Assembly (NCBI RefSeq): GCF_032393985.1
Contig: NZ_CP135918.1
Location: 4,837,724 to 4,901,723 of the forward strand
Length of the DNA: 64,000 nucleotides
Origin: Fischerella sp. JS2
GTDB taxonomy: Bacteria; Cyanobacteriota; Cyanobacteriia; Cyanobacteriales; Nostocaceae
Reading direction: 5' to 3'
Of this stretch, positions 48,181 to 56,523 are shown in pieces. The position numbers and the translations under genes are program-made. The notes beneath the pieces were generated by a model. That model had not been told where the DNA came from. It did no database searches and worked only from the letters and a program-made list of their open reading frames with translations. Numbering within the stretch: position 1 is the stretch's first letter; each line of letters starts with the position of its first letter.

Positions 48181-49266
48181 TTAGGCAGTGATGGAAGGCG
48201 CTGTGATTGCTACAGGAACAGCTTCACCACAGGCAAGATCCAGTGGGAAATTATGAGCATTCCGTTCGTGCATCACTTCAAAGCCTAAATTTGCTCGGTT
48301 CAACACATCAGCCCAACTGGGGAGTACACGTCCTTGGGAATCAAGAATGGAATTATTAAAGTTAAAGCCATTCAAGTTAAACGCCATTGTGCTGATGCCT
48401 ATAGCAGTACCCCATATACAAATCACCGGCCAAGCTGCGAGGAAAAAGTGCAATGAGCGGCTATTGTTAAAGCTGGCGTACTGGAAAATTAGGCGACCAA
48501 AGTAACCATGTGCTGCAACGATGTTATAAGTCTCTTGTTCTTGACCAAATTTATAACCGTAGTTCTGCGATTCTAATTCTGTGGTTTCACGGATGAGACT
48601 TGATGTCACTAGTGAACCGTGCATTGCACAGAACAGCGAACCTCCCAAGACTCCAGCGACTCCAATCATGTGTAAGGGATGCATGAGAATGTTATGTTCG
48701 GCTTGGAACACGAACATAAAATTGAAAGTACCGCTGATACCCATAGGTAGACCATCAGAGAAGCTACCTTGTCCAATTGGGTAAATCAAGAACACTGAAG
48801 TTGTGGCGGCAAGAGGAGCGCTGTAGGCAACTGCAATCCAAGGACGCATTCCCAGACGGTATGATAATTCCCACTCACGCCCCATGTAGCAAGCAAGGGC
48901 TGGAATGTAGTGGAAACCAATCATCTGGTATGGCCCGCCGTTGTAGAGCCATTCGTCCATAGAAGCTGCTTCCCAAATGGGGTAAAAGTGCAGTCCAATT
49001 GCGTTGGACATAGGAACTACGGCGGCGGTAATGATATTGTTGCCGTAGAGCAGTGAACCGGATACTGGTTCGCGGATGCCGTCAATATCCACTGGGGGAG
49101 CGGCAATGATGGCGATAACAAAGACACAGATAGAAACTCCTAACAAAGGAATCATCAAGACGCCGAACCAGCCAATATACAGACGATTTTCGGTACTTGT
49201 TACCCAGTCGCAGAACCTATCCCAGGTTGGGAAACGGCTCGTTGGTCGTGTGGAAATAGTAGTCAT
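48181..49266 (-). CDS. psbA3: photosystem II D1 protein, far-red paralogue
   Basis: A 361-residue D1 protein. The manganese-cluster residues are all there: Asp in GSFSDG (D1-170), Glu and His in FQAEHN (189/190), and the C-terminal [13 protein letters not shown] (332, 333, 337, 342, 344). The tail after the cleavage site is [12 protein letters not shown]..., with Cys instead of the usual Ala or Ser just past the cut. So it is a working D1 for far-red PSII, not a rogue form. I chose ATG 49266, the standard MTT start. It follows chlF after 30 bases, the typical far-red cluster order. Confidence 0.95.
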   Translation of the reverse strand: MTTISTRPTSRFPTWDRFCDWVTSTENRLYIGWFGVLMIPLLGVSICVFVIAIIAAPPVDIDGIREPVSGSLLYGNNIITAAVVPMSNAIGLHFYPIWEAASMDEWLYNGGPYQMIGFHYIPALACYMGREWELSYRLGMRPWIAVAYSAPLAATTSVFLIYPIGQGSFSDGLPMGISGTFNFMFVFQAEHNILMHPLHMIGVAGVLGGSLFCAMHGSLVTSSLIRETTELESQNYGYKFGQEQETYNIVAAHGYFGRLIFQYASFNNSRSLHFFLAAWPVICIWGTAIGISTMAFNLNGFNFNNSILDSQGRVLPSWADVLNRANLGFEVMHERNAHNFPLDLACGEAVPVAITAPSITA

Positions 49267-49296
49267 AAAAAATTCCAAATTGAAAATTCAAGATGC

Positions 49297-50427
49297 CTAT
49301 TTCCAAGGCACTACTTCACCTGCTGTTAAGTTTTCAGGGAAGTCATAAATATGGCGTTCATCTAAAATTTTTATCCCTAAAGAAGCCCAATCAATTGTGT
49401 CTGCCCAAGTATGAATAATCTGCCCTTGGCTTTTGATCTGAGGCTGATGAAATTGCAAGTAGTCAAAGTCAAAGGCAGCAATGTCTACACCCAAAGCCGC
49501 AGACCAAATTCCTGCTACTGGTAAAGCTGCCAAAAAGAAGTGCAATTTGCGAGAGTTAGGAAAACTAACACGATGCCATATCAAGTGCCATAGATAAACT
49601 TGAGCAGACCTAAAATTATAGGTTGGGTGTTGTTGACCAAGTTTGTACCCTTTGTTAATTGATTCAGACTCGCTGTGATTATGACTGCGAATTAGGGTAG
49701 ATGTGACTAGGGAACCGTGCATTGCAGCCGCAAAAGCACCACCCAAAACTCCAATCACTCCTAACTGATGTAAAGGATTCATCAAGATGTTGTGGTCTGC
49801 TTGAAACTGCAACATGAAGTGAAATGTGCCAGATATTCCTAAAGGCATTCCCGCAGATAGGCTACCTTGTCCCACTGGGTAGACTAACAACACTGAAACG
49901 GATGCGGCGACGGGAGCAGTAAATGCTAGAGAAATCCAGGGACGCATTCCCAAGCGGTAACTTAGTTCCCATTCCCGGTCTTGATAGGCGATGATGCCAA
50001 TCAAAAAATGCAGCACAATCATTTGATATGGCCCACCATTGTAAAGCCACTCATCAATGGAAGCTGCTTCCCAAATTGGATAAAAATGCAGACCAATTGC
50101 AGCCGATGTTGGCACAACAGCAGCAGTGATAATGTTATTTCCAGAAAGTATTGAACCGGAAATGGGCGCACCTATTCCATCCATGTCTACAGGAGGGGCA
50201 GCGATGATGGCGATGATAAAAACAGTTGTTGCTGTTAAGATGCAAGGAATCATCAACACACCAAACCAGCCGACATATAGTCTGTTTTCTGTGCTGGTAA
50301 CCCATGAACAAAATTTTTCCCAATGATTAACTTTTTTGCGTCTTTCTGAGAGTTTGTTTGCTGCTGGCTCAGAAGTGTAATTGCTACTATCTGAGGTTGC
50401 AATTACATGGTCTGACTCTAGCTTCAT
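49297..50427 (-). CDS. chlF: chlorophyll f synthase (super-rogue D1)
   Basis: A 376-residue D1 paralogue that has lost the water-oxidation residues: Ala at 192 in GSLSAG (D1-170), Asp at 210 in QADHN (D1 Glu-189), and a C-terminus [18 protein letters not shown] without the processed tail. It has gained Gln149-Asp150 in YQDREWE where D1 has MGREWE; this QD pair is reported to be required for chlorophyll f formation. It retains P680-side His 219. An N-terminal polar extension of about 30 residues is also typical. I chose ATG 50427 (GAGGAT ahead of it) instead of GTG 50481. It heads the minus-strand arm. Confidence 0.93.
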   Translation of the reverse strand: MKLESDHVIATSDSSNYTSEPAANKLSERRKKVNHWEKFCSWVTSTENRLYVGWFGVLMIPCILTATTVFIIAIIAAPPVDMDGIGAPISGSILSGNNIITAAVVPTSAAIGLHFYPIWEAASIDEWLYNGGPYQMIVLHFLIGIIAYQDREWELSYRLGMRPWISLAFTAPVAASVSVLLVYPVGQGSLSAGMPLGISGTFHFMLQFQADHNILMNPLHQLGVIGVLGGAFAAAMHGSLVTSTLIRSHNHSESESINKGYKLGQQHPTYNFRSAQVYLWHLIWHRVSFPNSRKLHFFLAALPVAGIWSAALGVDIAAFDFDYLQFHQPQIKSQGQIIHTWADTIDWASLGIKILDERHIYDFPENLTAGEVVPWK

Positions 50428-51350
50428 ACTCAATACATCCTCATTGAATGGGCAGGAGTTTCCATCGCAGCACACTCTCACACCAGAGGCGATGGCAGGG
50501 CTATATATTTGCAGTCAAACCTTCATCAGCTACGACGAAAATATTATTCAAGATTGATGAAAATCAGAATAGTGAAAAAACATGAAGAACTAATGAAGGA
50601 ATTAATTTTCTTTACAAAACTTTACTAAGTAATAGTTGATAGTAAATTTGAGCAGTTTTAAGAAGTGGTTCGTAGTCGGAAGTTTAGTGCTTACTTTACT
50701 TTGACAAACTACAAAATAAGATCCCCGAGTTTTTAGAGTGTCGGGGGTCTGTAACAATTCTTCCCTTTAAACCACTCTAGTACTTATAAAAATAAGTAAA
50801 GAAACTAAAACTTTCTTGAAGCTAGATAACTGTTTTGTTGAGAAATCTGTTAATAATGATTGTAACTGTGAACACCATATACATTTAATAAACCAAATTC
50901 TCCTAAACTAAGGAAAATGTTAGTAATATTTTTTGTGAGCAATCAGTTACTTTTTAATAACCAAATTTTTTGTTCCCAGCTTTTTTGATTTTTTGACAAT
51001 TATCCGCAACTTAATTCAAAAACCATGCATTTTTAACAAAGTACTTTCATTTTGTAATTGGAGCCTTCCCAAAGGATGCGGAGCGATCGCATGGCAATTC
51101 TACAACGCTGCTTGTTAAAAAAGTAAAAGATGAAAAGGTGAGTCTTCCCTGTTTATCTTTCTCTTGAATTCTTTCTTTGACATCATCGAAAGATGATCGG
51201 AACAGTCAACTGATTAATTGTGAATCTCACGCTTGCTAAATCGAAACGAACAAGCGGAAATTTTTGATTAAATATCTCTCCGTATTGTTCAAGCTCAAAA
51301 CACAAGCGCGTAATTCCATATATTCCGATTAATAACAAGGCGAATATTTC
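50428..51350. promoter_or_regulatory. divergent control region of the far-red cluster
   Basis: About 920 bases with no gene, between chlF (minus) and rfpB (plus). It must contain the promoters of both arms. It is AT-rich. Visible structures are a hairpin at 50719-50750 and ten-base-spaced direct repeats CTTTAC-N4-CTTTAC at 50610-50625, of the type used by OmpR/PhoB-class regulators, with another ACTTTACTTTGAC at 50692-50704. Assignment of these to RfpB is a guess. Confidence 0.55.
50719..50750 (-). promoter_or_regulatory. hairpin in the chlF upstream region
   Basis: Stem AGATCCCCGA / TCGGGGGTCT (ten pairs with one G-U) around a 12-base loop, about 290 bases before the chlF start. It may be part of the chlF leader RNA, or terminate a short upstream transcript. 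Confidence 0.35.
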
Positions 51351-52502
51351 ATGAGACTTTTATTAGTTGAAGATGATGAGTGTATTGCCAATACTCTAGA
51401 AAATATTCTTGGGAATCAACATTATGTTGTTGATATTGCAAATGATGGGGAATTAGGCTGGGAGCTTGTAGAGGCTTTCAACTATGACTTAATTTTGTTG
51501 GATGTCATGCTACCGAAGTTGGATGGTATTCAGCTTTGTCAAAGGTTACGTTCTCATAACTATCAAGCTCCAGTGCTGTTGTTAACAGCACAAAATTCTA
51601 GCACTCATAAAGTGATGGGATTGGATGCTGGAGCAGATGATTATCTTGTTAAACCTTTTGACATGTCAGAATTATTAGCTCGGATTCGGGTTTTATTGCG
51701 GCGGCGAAATTCAACTCTACAAACAGTTTTGGAATGGGAAAATCTGCGTCTTGATCCTGGTAAGTGTGAAGTTGTCTATAACAATCACCTTCTAAATTTG
51801 ACTCCCAAGGAATATCGTTTGCTAGAACTTTTTCTTCGCAATGGACATCAAGTTTTTAGCCGCAGCGACATTTTAGAGCACCTGTGGTCAACGGAAGAAG
51901 CTCCTCAAGAAGATACAGTTACAGCTCACATTAAAGGTTTGCGACAAAAACTCAAACAAGCAGGAGCAGAGAATAATTTTATTGAAACGGTGTACGGTCT
52001 AGGTTATCGTCTGAAAGTACCTACATCTTCTAAAAAAATATCAGAAAATCGCAAATTGAATCATGTAAAACCAAGTACAAAACAACAGACAGGAGATTCA
52101 TTTGATGAGACTCAAGATTTACATAATGGTATACAACAAACCAAAGCAGCGTTAACTAAATTATGGGAGAAGTTGAAAGTTAAGAGTTGTGATCGCATCA
52201 TCATCCTAGAACAAGCCACCACAGCATTACTAGAAAACAACCTGGGCGACGAATTAAGACAAAAAGCACAGCAAGCAGCACATAAACTGGCAGGCGCTTT
52301 GGGCATCTTTGGTTTTATCAAAGGTTCGCGTTTGGCTTTTGAAGTTGAGCAGATGTTGCGATCGCATATGAACATTAATCAAAATCAAGTGTTGCATTTG
52401 TACAACTTGGTTATAGCCTTGAAGCAAGAAATACAGCAGCCTGCGTTTGCAGAACTAGAGAAAATACTTTGCCATGATGTTTTAGATGATGCCATCGAAT
52501 AA
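51351..52502 (+). CDS. rfpB: RfpB-type response regulator (REC, winged helix, HPt)
   Basis: A 383-residue regulator. Residues 1-120 are a receiver with Asp 51 (LLDVMLP) and Lys 101; about 128-222 is an OmpR/PhoB winged-helix DNA-binding domain (LTPKEYRLLELFL, HIKGLRQKLK, VYGLGYRLK). About 265-375 is an HPt domain with His 311 in AAHKLAGALG. From memory, RfpB is described as a DNA-binding domain flanked by two receivers; here the second receiver is missing or replaced by HPt. It overlaps rfpA by 17 bases, so the two are co-expressed. The symbol rests on position and DNA-binding type. Confidence 0.82.
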   Translation: MRLLLVEDDECIANTLENILGNQHYVVDIANDGELGWELVEAFNYDLILLDVMLPKLDGIQLCQRLRSHNYQAPVLLLTAQNSSTHKVMGLDAGADDYLVKPFDMSELLARIRVLLRRRNSTLQTVLEWENLRLDPGKCEVVYNNHLLNLTPKEYRLLELFLRNGHQVFSRSDILEHLWSTEEAPQEDTVTAHIKGLRQKLKQAGAENNFIETVYGLGYRLKVPTSSKKISENRKLNHVKPSTKQQTGDSFDETQDLHNGIQQTKAALTKLWEKLKVKSCDRIIILEQATTALLENNLGDELRQKAQQAAHKLAGALGIFGFIKGSRLAFEVEQMLRSHMNINQNQVLHLYNLVIALKQEIQQPAFAELEKILCHDVLDDAIE

Positions 52503-55170
52503 TCCCCATTCCAAGGCGTTAAATCAGACTAACACTGCTGGTGAAAAGCAAATCACTTCTTTAGAAGTATTGCTACATCGGATGATGAATCGCATTCGCC
52601 AATCTCTGGAATTACCAGCGATACTCTCAATAACTGTTGCCGAAATCCGTGGATTCTTGGAGACTGACCGGGTTAAAATCTATCGATTTGATACAGATGG
52701 TAGTGGTGAAGTGGTAGCAGAATCAGTGGATCAAGAACGTCTACCATCCTTGCTAGGGCAACACTTTCCTGCTCAGGATATTCCACAAGAAGCTAGAGAA
52801 TTATTTTTGTTGGCTCGTCAGCGTTCAATTGTGGATGTAGCAACACAACAAATTGGACTCAGCCCTGGGCCGGAAGCTGACGAATCTATCGAACTTAAAA
52901 ATGACATGCGATTTCGTTCAGTAGATCCTTGTCATGTAGAATACCTCACCTCAATGGGAGTGCAATCTTCTTTAGTAGTGCCAATTTTGCATTGTCAGCA
53001 ATTATGGGGCTTATTAGTTTCACATCATAGTTTACCGCGTCAAGTGACAGAGCGAGAATTACAAGTGGTGCAGTTAGTCGCAGATCAATTATCAATTGCG
53101 ATCGCTCAATCTACTCTCCTCGAACAAACCCGCCTCCAAGCCCAACAAGAAGCCACAATTAACCGTGTTGCCAAGCTGCTGCACTCCATGACACAGATGC
53201 AGGTGCAACAAGCACTAGAATTAACTGTATCAGCACTACAAGGCGCAGGCGGCAGAGTTTGTATCATTCCCCAGAACTCTAGTGAGAAAGCGCAGTTGTT
53301 TACCACTGGCAAACAGCCCGACACAAAACAAGGGAGACAAGGGGGAAAAAGGGTAAAAAGGGGACAAGGGGGACGACTTGGGGGACAAGGAGGAGTAATA
53401 AATTCTTCGTCTTTCCCCACTCCTCACACTCCCCTCGAAGAATATCCTAGCTGGCGAGAATGGCTAAGAATGGAAACAACTGTTGTTGAAGAAAGCCCAG
53501 TTTGGGTTGTTAATGATTTGTATCAAGCGGCACTACAGTCAGATTTAGCACAGGCGTTTTTGAAGTCTGGGATTCGTACTTTGTTAATTGTGCGCTTGCA
53601 ATATCGGCAGCAGATTTTGGGTTACTTAAGTATTTTTCGTAACGAAATCGACATAGAAACCATCTGGGCACGACGACCAGACCGCGATGATGAGAGACAT
53701 TTGTCCCCGATTAAATCCTTTGAGGTCTGGCGAGAGTTGAAGCGAGGTCAAGTCCAAGCATGGAAAGCTACGGAAATTGAACTTGCCCAAGCTTTAGCTA
53801 GTCACTTTGCAATGGCAATTCATCAGTACCAACTGTATCAGCAAGTCAATGCTCTCAACGCCAACTTGCAGTGCGATATCGAAGAGCGCAAGCAAGCTGA
53901 GAAAAAAATCTGTGCATTGAATGCCGAATTAGAGCAACGAGTTCAAGAGCGAACCGCAGAGTTACGACGAGCCAATAGACGATTGTTGGAAGAAATCAAC
54001 GAACGAGAACGCGCACTTCGTGATCGCAAGCAAACACAAGCCTCACTAGAACGCCTTAGTCGGCAAAGCGAGTTAATTTTGAACTCAGCCGGCGAGGGAA
54101 TTTATGGTTTAAATTGTCAGGGCAAAATTACTTTTGTAAATCCAGCAGCAGCAAGAATGCTGGGATATGGGGTGAAAGAACTAATCAATCTATTTATGCA
54201 CGAAGTCGTGAAGCATTCTAGACCCGACGGTGTCCGCTATTTTTTGGAAGATAACCCCATTTATGCTACCTTGCAAAATGGAACAGTACAACATGTTACT
54301 GACGACATATTCTACCGCCGCGATGGTTCAAAATTTCCAGTAGAATACGTCTCTACACCAATTCGAGAACAAAAAAAAATTGTTGGTGCTGTAGTTATTT
54401 TTAAGGATATAACCGAACGACAAATAATAGAACGGATGAAGGATGAATTTGTTTCTGTTGTCAGCCATGAATTACGAACACCTTTAACCTCAATTCGCAG
54501 TGCTTTAGGCTTATTGGCACGGGGTTCCTTAAACAATCAACCCGAAAAAAGTCAGCGGATGCTAGAAATTGCCTTTGATAACACCAACCGTTTAGTGCGT
54601 TTGATCAATGACATCCTTGATATTGAGCGCATCAATTCAGGCAAAGTGACGATGCACAAACAAACTTGTAACGCCGCAGACTTAATGATTCAAGCTGTGG
54701 ATGAAATGCGAGCAATGGCTGAGAAAGCAGAAATTCACCTAGAACTGACACCGGCATCAGTGCAATTATGGGTAGATCCAGACCGCATCATCCAGACAAT
54801 TACTAACTTACTCAGCAACGCTATTAAATTCTCGCCTCCAGGTAGCACAGTATGGCTAAGTGTTGAACTTCAACAAGAGGGGGAAGTAAAGAAAGCCGAT
54901 TGTGTGGAGAAAAATAAATTTACTACTCCCCCTACCTCGTATCTCTTGTTCCAAATCAAAGATCAAGGGCGAGGTATTCCTGAAGATAAACTAGAAACAA
55001 TTTTTGATCGCTTTCAGCAAGTCGATGCTTCTAACTCCCGTCATCAAGGGGGTACTGGCTTGGGATTAGCAATTTGTCGCAGCATAATACAACAGCATGG
55101 AGGCAAAATCTGGGCAGAGAGCACTTTAGGGAAGGGTAGCACTTTTTATTTCACATTGCCTATTGGTTAG
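52486..55170 (+). CDS. rfpA: RfpA phytochrome-class histidine kinase
   Basis: An 894-residue knotless phytochrome. A GAF domain (about 35-210) carries the DIP motif (QDIPQEA) and the bilin cysteine 149 in DPCHVEYL. A PHY domain (about 225-450) has its tongue visible in SPIKSFEVWRE. A coiled coil, a PAS domain (about 525-645), HisKA with His 661 (SHELRTPL) and HATPase_c follow. It should sense red/far-red light and start the signalling of the cluster. Residues about 279-318 form a Gly/Arg/Lys-rich insertion in the PHY domain, encoded by repeat DNA. A second ATG follows directly; either could be used. Confidence 0.92.
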   Translation: MMPSNNPHSKALNQTNTAGEKQITSLEVLLHRMMNRIRQSLELPAILSITVAEIRGFLETDRVKIYRFDTDGSGEVVAESVDQERLPSLLGQHFPAQDIPQEARELFLLARQRSIVDVATQQIGLSPGPEADESIELKNDMRFRSVDPCHVEYLTSMGVQSSLVVPILHCQQLWGLLVSHHSLPRQVTERELQVVQLVADQLSIAIAQSTLLEQTRLQAQQEATINRVAKLLHSMTQMQVQQALELTVSALQGAGGRVCIIPQNSSEKAQLFTTGKQPDTKQGRQGGKRVKRGQGGRLGGQGGVINSSSFPTPHTPLEEYPSWREWLRMETTVVEESPVWVVNDLYQAALQSDLAQAFLKSGIRTLLIVRLQYRQQILGYLSIFRNEIDIETIWARRPDRDDERHLSPIKSFEVWRELKRGQVQAWKATEIELAQALASHFAMAIHQYQLYQQVNALNANLQCDIEERKQAEKKICALNAELEQRVQERTAELRRANRRLLEEINERERALRDRKQTQASLERLSRQSELILNSAGEGIYGLNCQGKITFVNPAAARMLGYGVKELINLFMHEVVKHSRPDGVRYFLEDNPIYATLQNGTVQHVTDDIFYRRDGSKFPVEYVSTPIREQKKIVGAVVIFKDITERQIIERMKDEFVSVVSHELRTPLTSIRSALGLLARGSLNNQPEKSQRMLEIAFDNTNRLVRLINDILDIERINSGKVTMHKQTCNAADLMIQAVDEMRAMAEKAEIHLELTPASVQLWVDPDRIIQTITNLLSNAIKFSPPGSTVWLSVELQQEGEVKKADCVEKNKFTTPPTSYLLFQIKDQGRGIPEDKLETIFDRFQQVDASNSRHQGGTGLGLAICRSIIQQHGGKIWAESTLGKGSTFYFTLPIG
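53320..53436 (+). repeat. repeat DNA inserted in frame in rfpA
   Basis: About 117 bases of GGGAGACAAGGGGG-like purine-rich units followed by CCCCACTCCTCACACTCCCC. These belong to the same families as repeats between genes (9266-9310, 13180-13250). They are read in frame and add about 40 basic, low-complexity residues. Confidence 0.7.
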
Positions 55171-55262
55171 TGATTGGGGATTGGGGAAAGGGGAAAGGGT
55201 AAAATACCAATCACTAACCACTAACAACTAACAACCAACAACCAACAACCAACAAATTACAA

Positions 55263-55643
55263 ATGACAAAACGCATTTTGATTATTGATGATGAACAGGA
55301 TATCCGAGAAACTACTCAGATGTGTCTAGAGATAGCAGGTGAATGGGAAGTTTTAACAGCAGTTTCCGGTAAAGAAGGTTTGATCAAAGCTGCAACAGAA
55401 AAACCTGATGTTATTCTCTTGGATGTGATGATGCCGGATATGGATGGGTTAACAACCTTGCAAAACCTCCAAAAAAATCCTACTACTCAGAATATTCCAG
55501 TAGTTTTGCTCACAGCAAAAGCACAGGCTGCCGAACAACGTCAGTTTACTCAACTCAAGATAGCGGCAGTCATTACCAAGCCCTACGATCCTTTTACCTT
55601 ATCCGATCAAGTGCTAGAGGCATTAATCAGTGGGTCGGTGTGA
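55263..55643 (+). CDS. rfpC: RfpC single-domain response regulator
   Basis: A 126-residue CheY-like receiver with the acidic pair DD (9-10), phosphoacceptor Asp 54 (ILLDVMMPDMDG), Thr in LLTAK and Lys 106 (ITKPY); all are intact. There is no output domain. In the far-red pathway RfpC is placed between RfpA and RfpB as a phosphate carrier. It lies 93 bases after rfpA, separated by AACCAACA tandem repeats. Confidence 0.88.
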   Translation: MTKRILIIDDEQDIRETTQMCLEIAGEWEVLTAVSGKEGLIKAATEKPDVILLDVMMPDMDGLTTLQNLQKNPTTQNIPVVLLTAKAQAAEQRQFTQLKIAAVITKPYDPFTLSDQVLEALISGSV

Positions 55644-55853
55644 ATATATTTCGTGTAATAGCTGTTGATTGTTGTTTTTGGAGTACATCAACTTTACCGT
55701 CTGTGCTCTCAGCAATGACTGCGATCGCATAGAGGACTAAGTCTGTTTGCTGATGCAGCTTTTTAACCTTCTTCACTAATTATTCAGATTTGTTGCCTAC
55801 TCTACAAGAAGCTGGAACTATACATCTGCCAGTGAATTGAGGCAAGAAGGTAA

Positions 55854-56243
55854 ATGTTAGTAGTGGTAACCCGGCGCATTTTACTGATTGAAAATGAAAA
55901 CGCTATTCGGGAATTGACCCAGCTTTGCTTGGAAACAGAGGCAGGCTGGGAAGTGCTGACAACAGCATCCAGTTATGAAGCAATTGTTAAAACTGAGATC
56001 GAGCAAGTCGATGCTATCCTCATGGATGTGGATGCTTTTGTCTGCGAGCAAGACTTGTCTACAACCCTGCAACAGCTACAAAGTAACCCTGTAACCCATC
56101 ATATTCCTGTAATTTTATTAACAACGGTAACAACAGAGGAAGTATCCCAGATGGTCAAACTTGGGGTGAGGGCTGTGATCGCTAAGCCTTTTGATTTAAT
56201 GTCTTTAGCTAAACAAGTAGCTGAAGTGCTGAATTGGAATTAG
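55854..56243 (+). CDS. extra receiver-domain protein with altered acidic pocket
   Basis: A 129-residue receiver-only protein, 210 bases after rfpC. Asp 58 (LMDVDAF) and Lys 111 (IAKPF) are kept, but the acidic pair that binds magnesium is Glu13-Asn14 (LIENEN), and the usual MP after the aspartate is replaced. It may be phosphorylated poorly or act without phosphorylation. It looks like a diverged copy of rfpC (ELTQLCLE, GWEVLTTAS, NPVTHHIPVILLT). It could be the separated second receiver of RfpB, or a phosphate sink. Confidence 0.7.
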   Translation: MLVVVTRRILLIENENAIRELTQLCLETEAGWEVLTTASSYEAIVKTEIEQVDAILMDVDAFVCEQDLSTTLQQLQSNPVTHHIPVILLTTVTTEEVSQMVKLGVRAVIAKPFDLMSLAKQVAEVLNWN

Positions 56244-56472
56244 TTTTTGTAATTTTTTATTAATAACTATCTTCCTTCATCAGTTCTTCATTTTTTTTTC
56301 TTATTCTCTATTAAAAGGGTTATTTAAAACCACTTGATGTCTCTTGAGCGAATAATTTATCTACAGAAGATAATCCAGCGTCACTGTTAATCCAATCGCT
56401 GGCTTTTTTCTCTTGGTTAGTGGCAATAGTTAATTCCCAAACTAACAACCAACAAAAAACTTAAATACAGCT

Positions 56473-56491
56473 ACTTTGAGCAGAGTAAAGT
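56473..56491 (+). promoter_or_regulatory. imperfect inverted repeat before psaA2
   Basis: ACTTT-N9-AAAGT lies 33 bases upstream of the psaA2 start. It resembles the CTTTAC units seen ahead of chlF, so it might be a regulator site. This is weak evidence only. Confidence 0.2.
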
Positions 56492-56523
56492 TCTCATTTC
56501 TTTAATAGAAGAGGGAGAGTTCA

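Noticed and set aside
49297-50427. Second functional D1 protein
   Set aside because: Manganese ligands are missing and the QD pair of chlorophyll f synthase is present.
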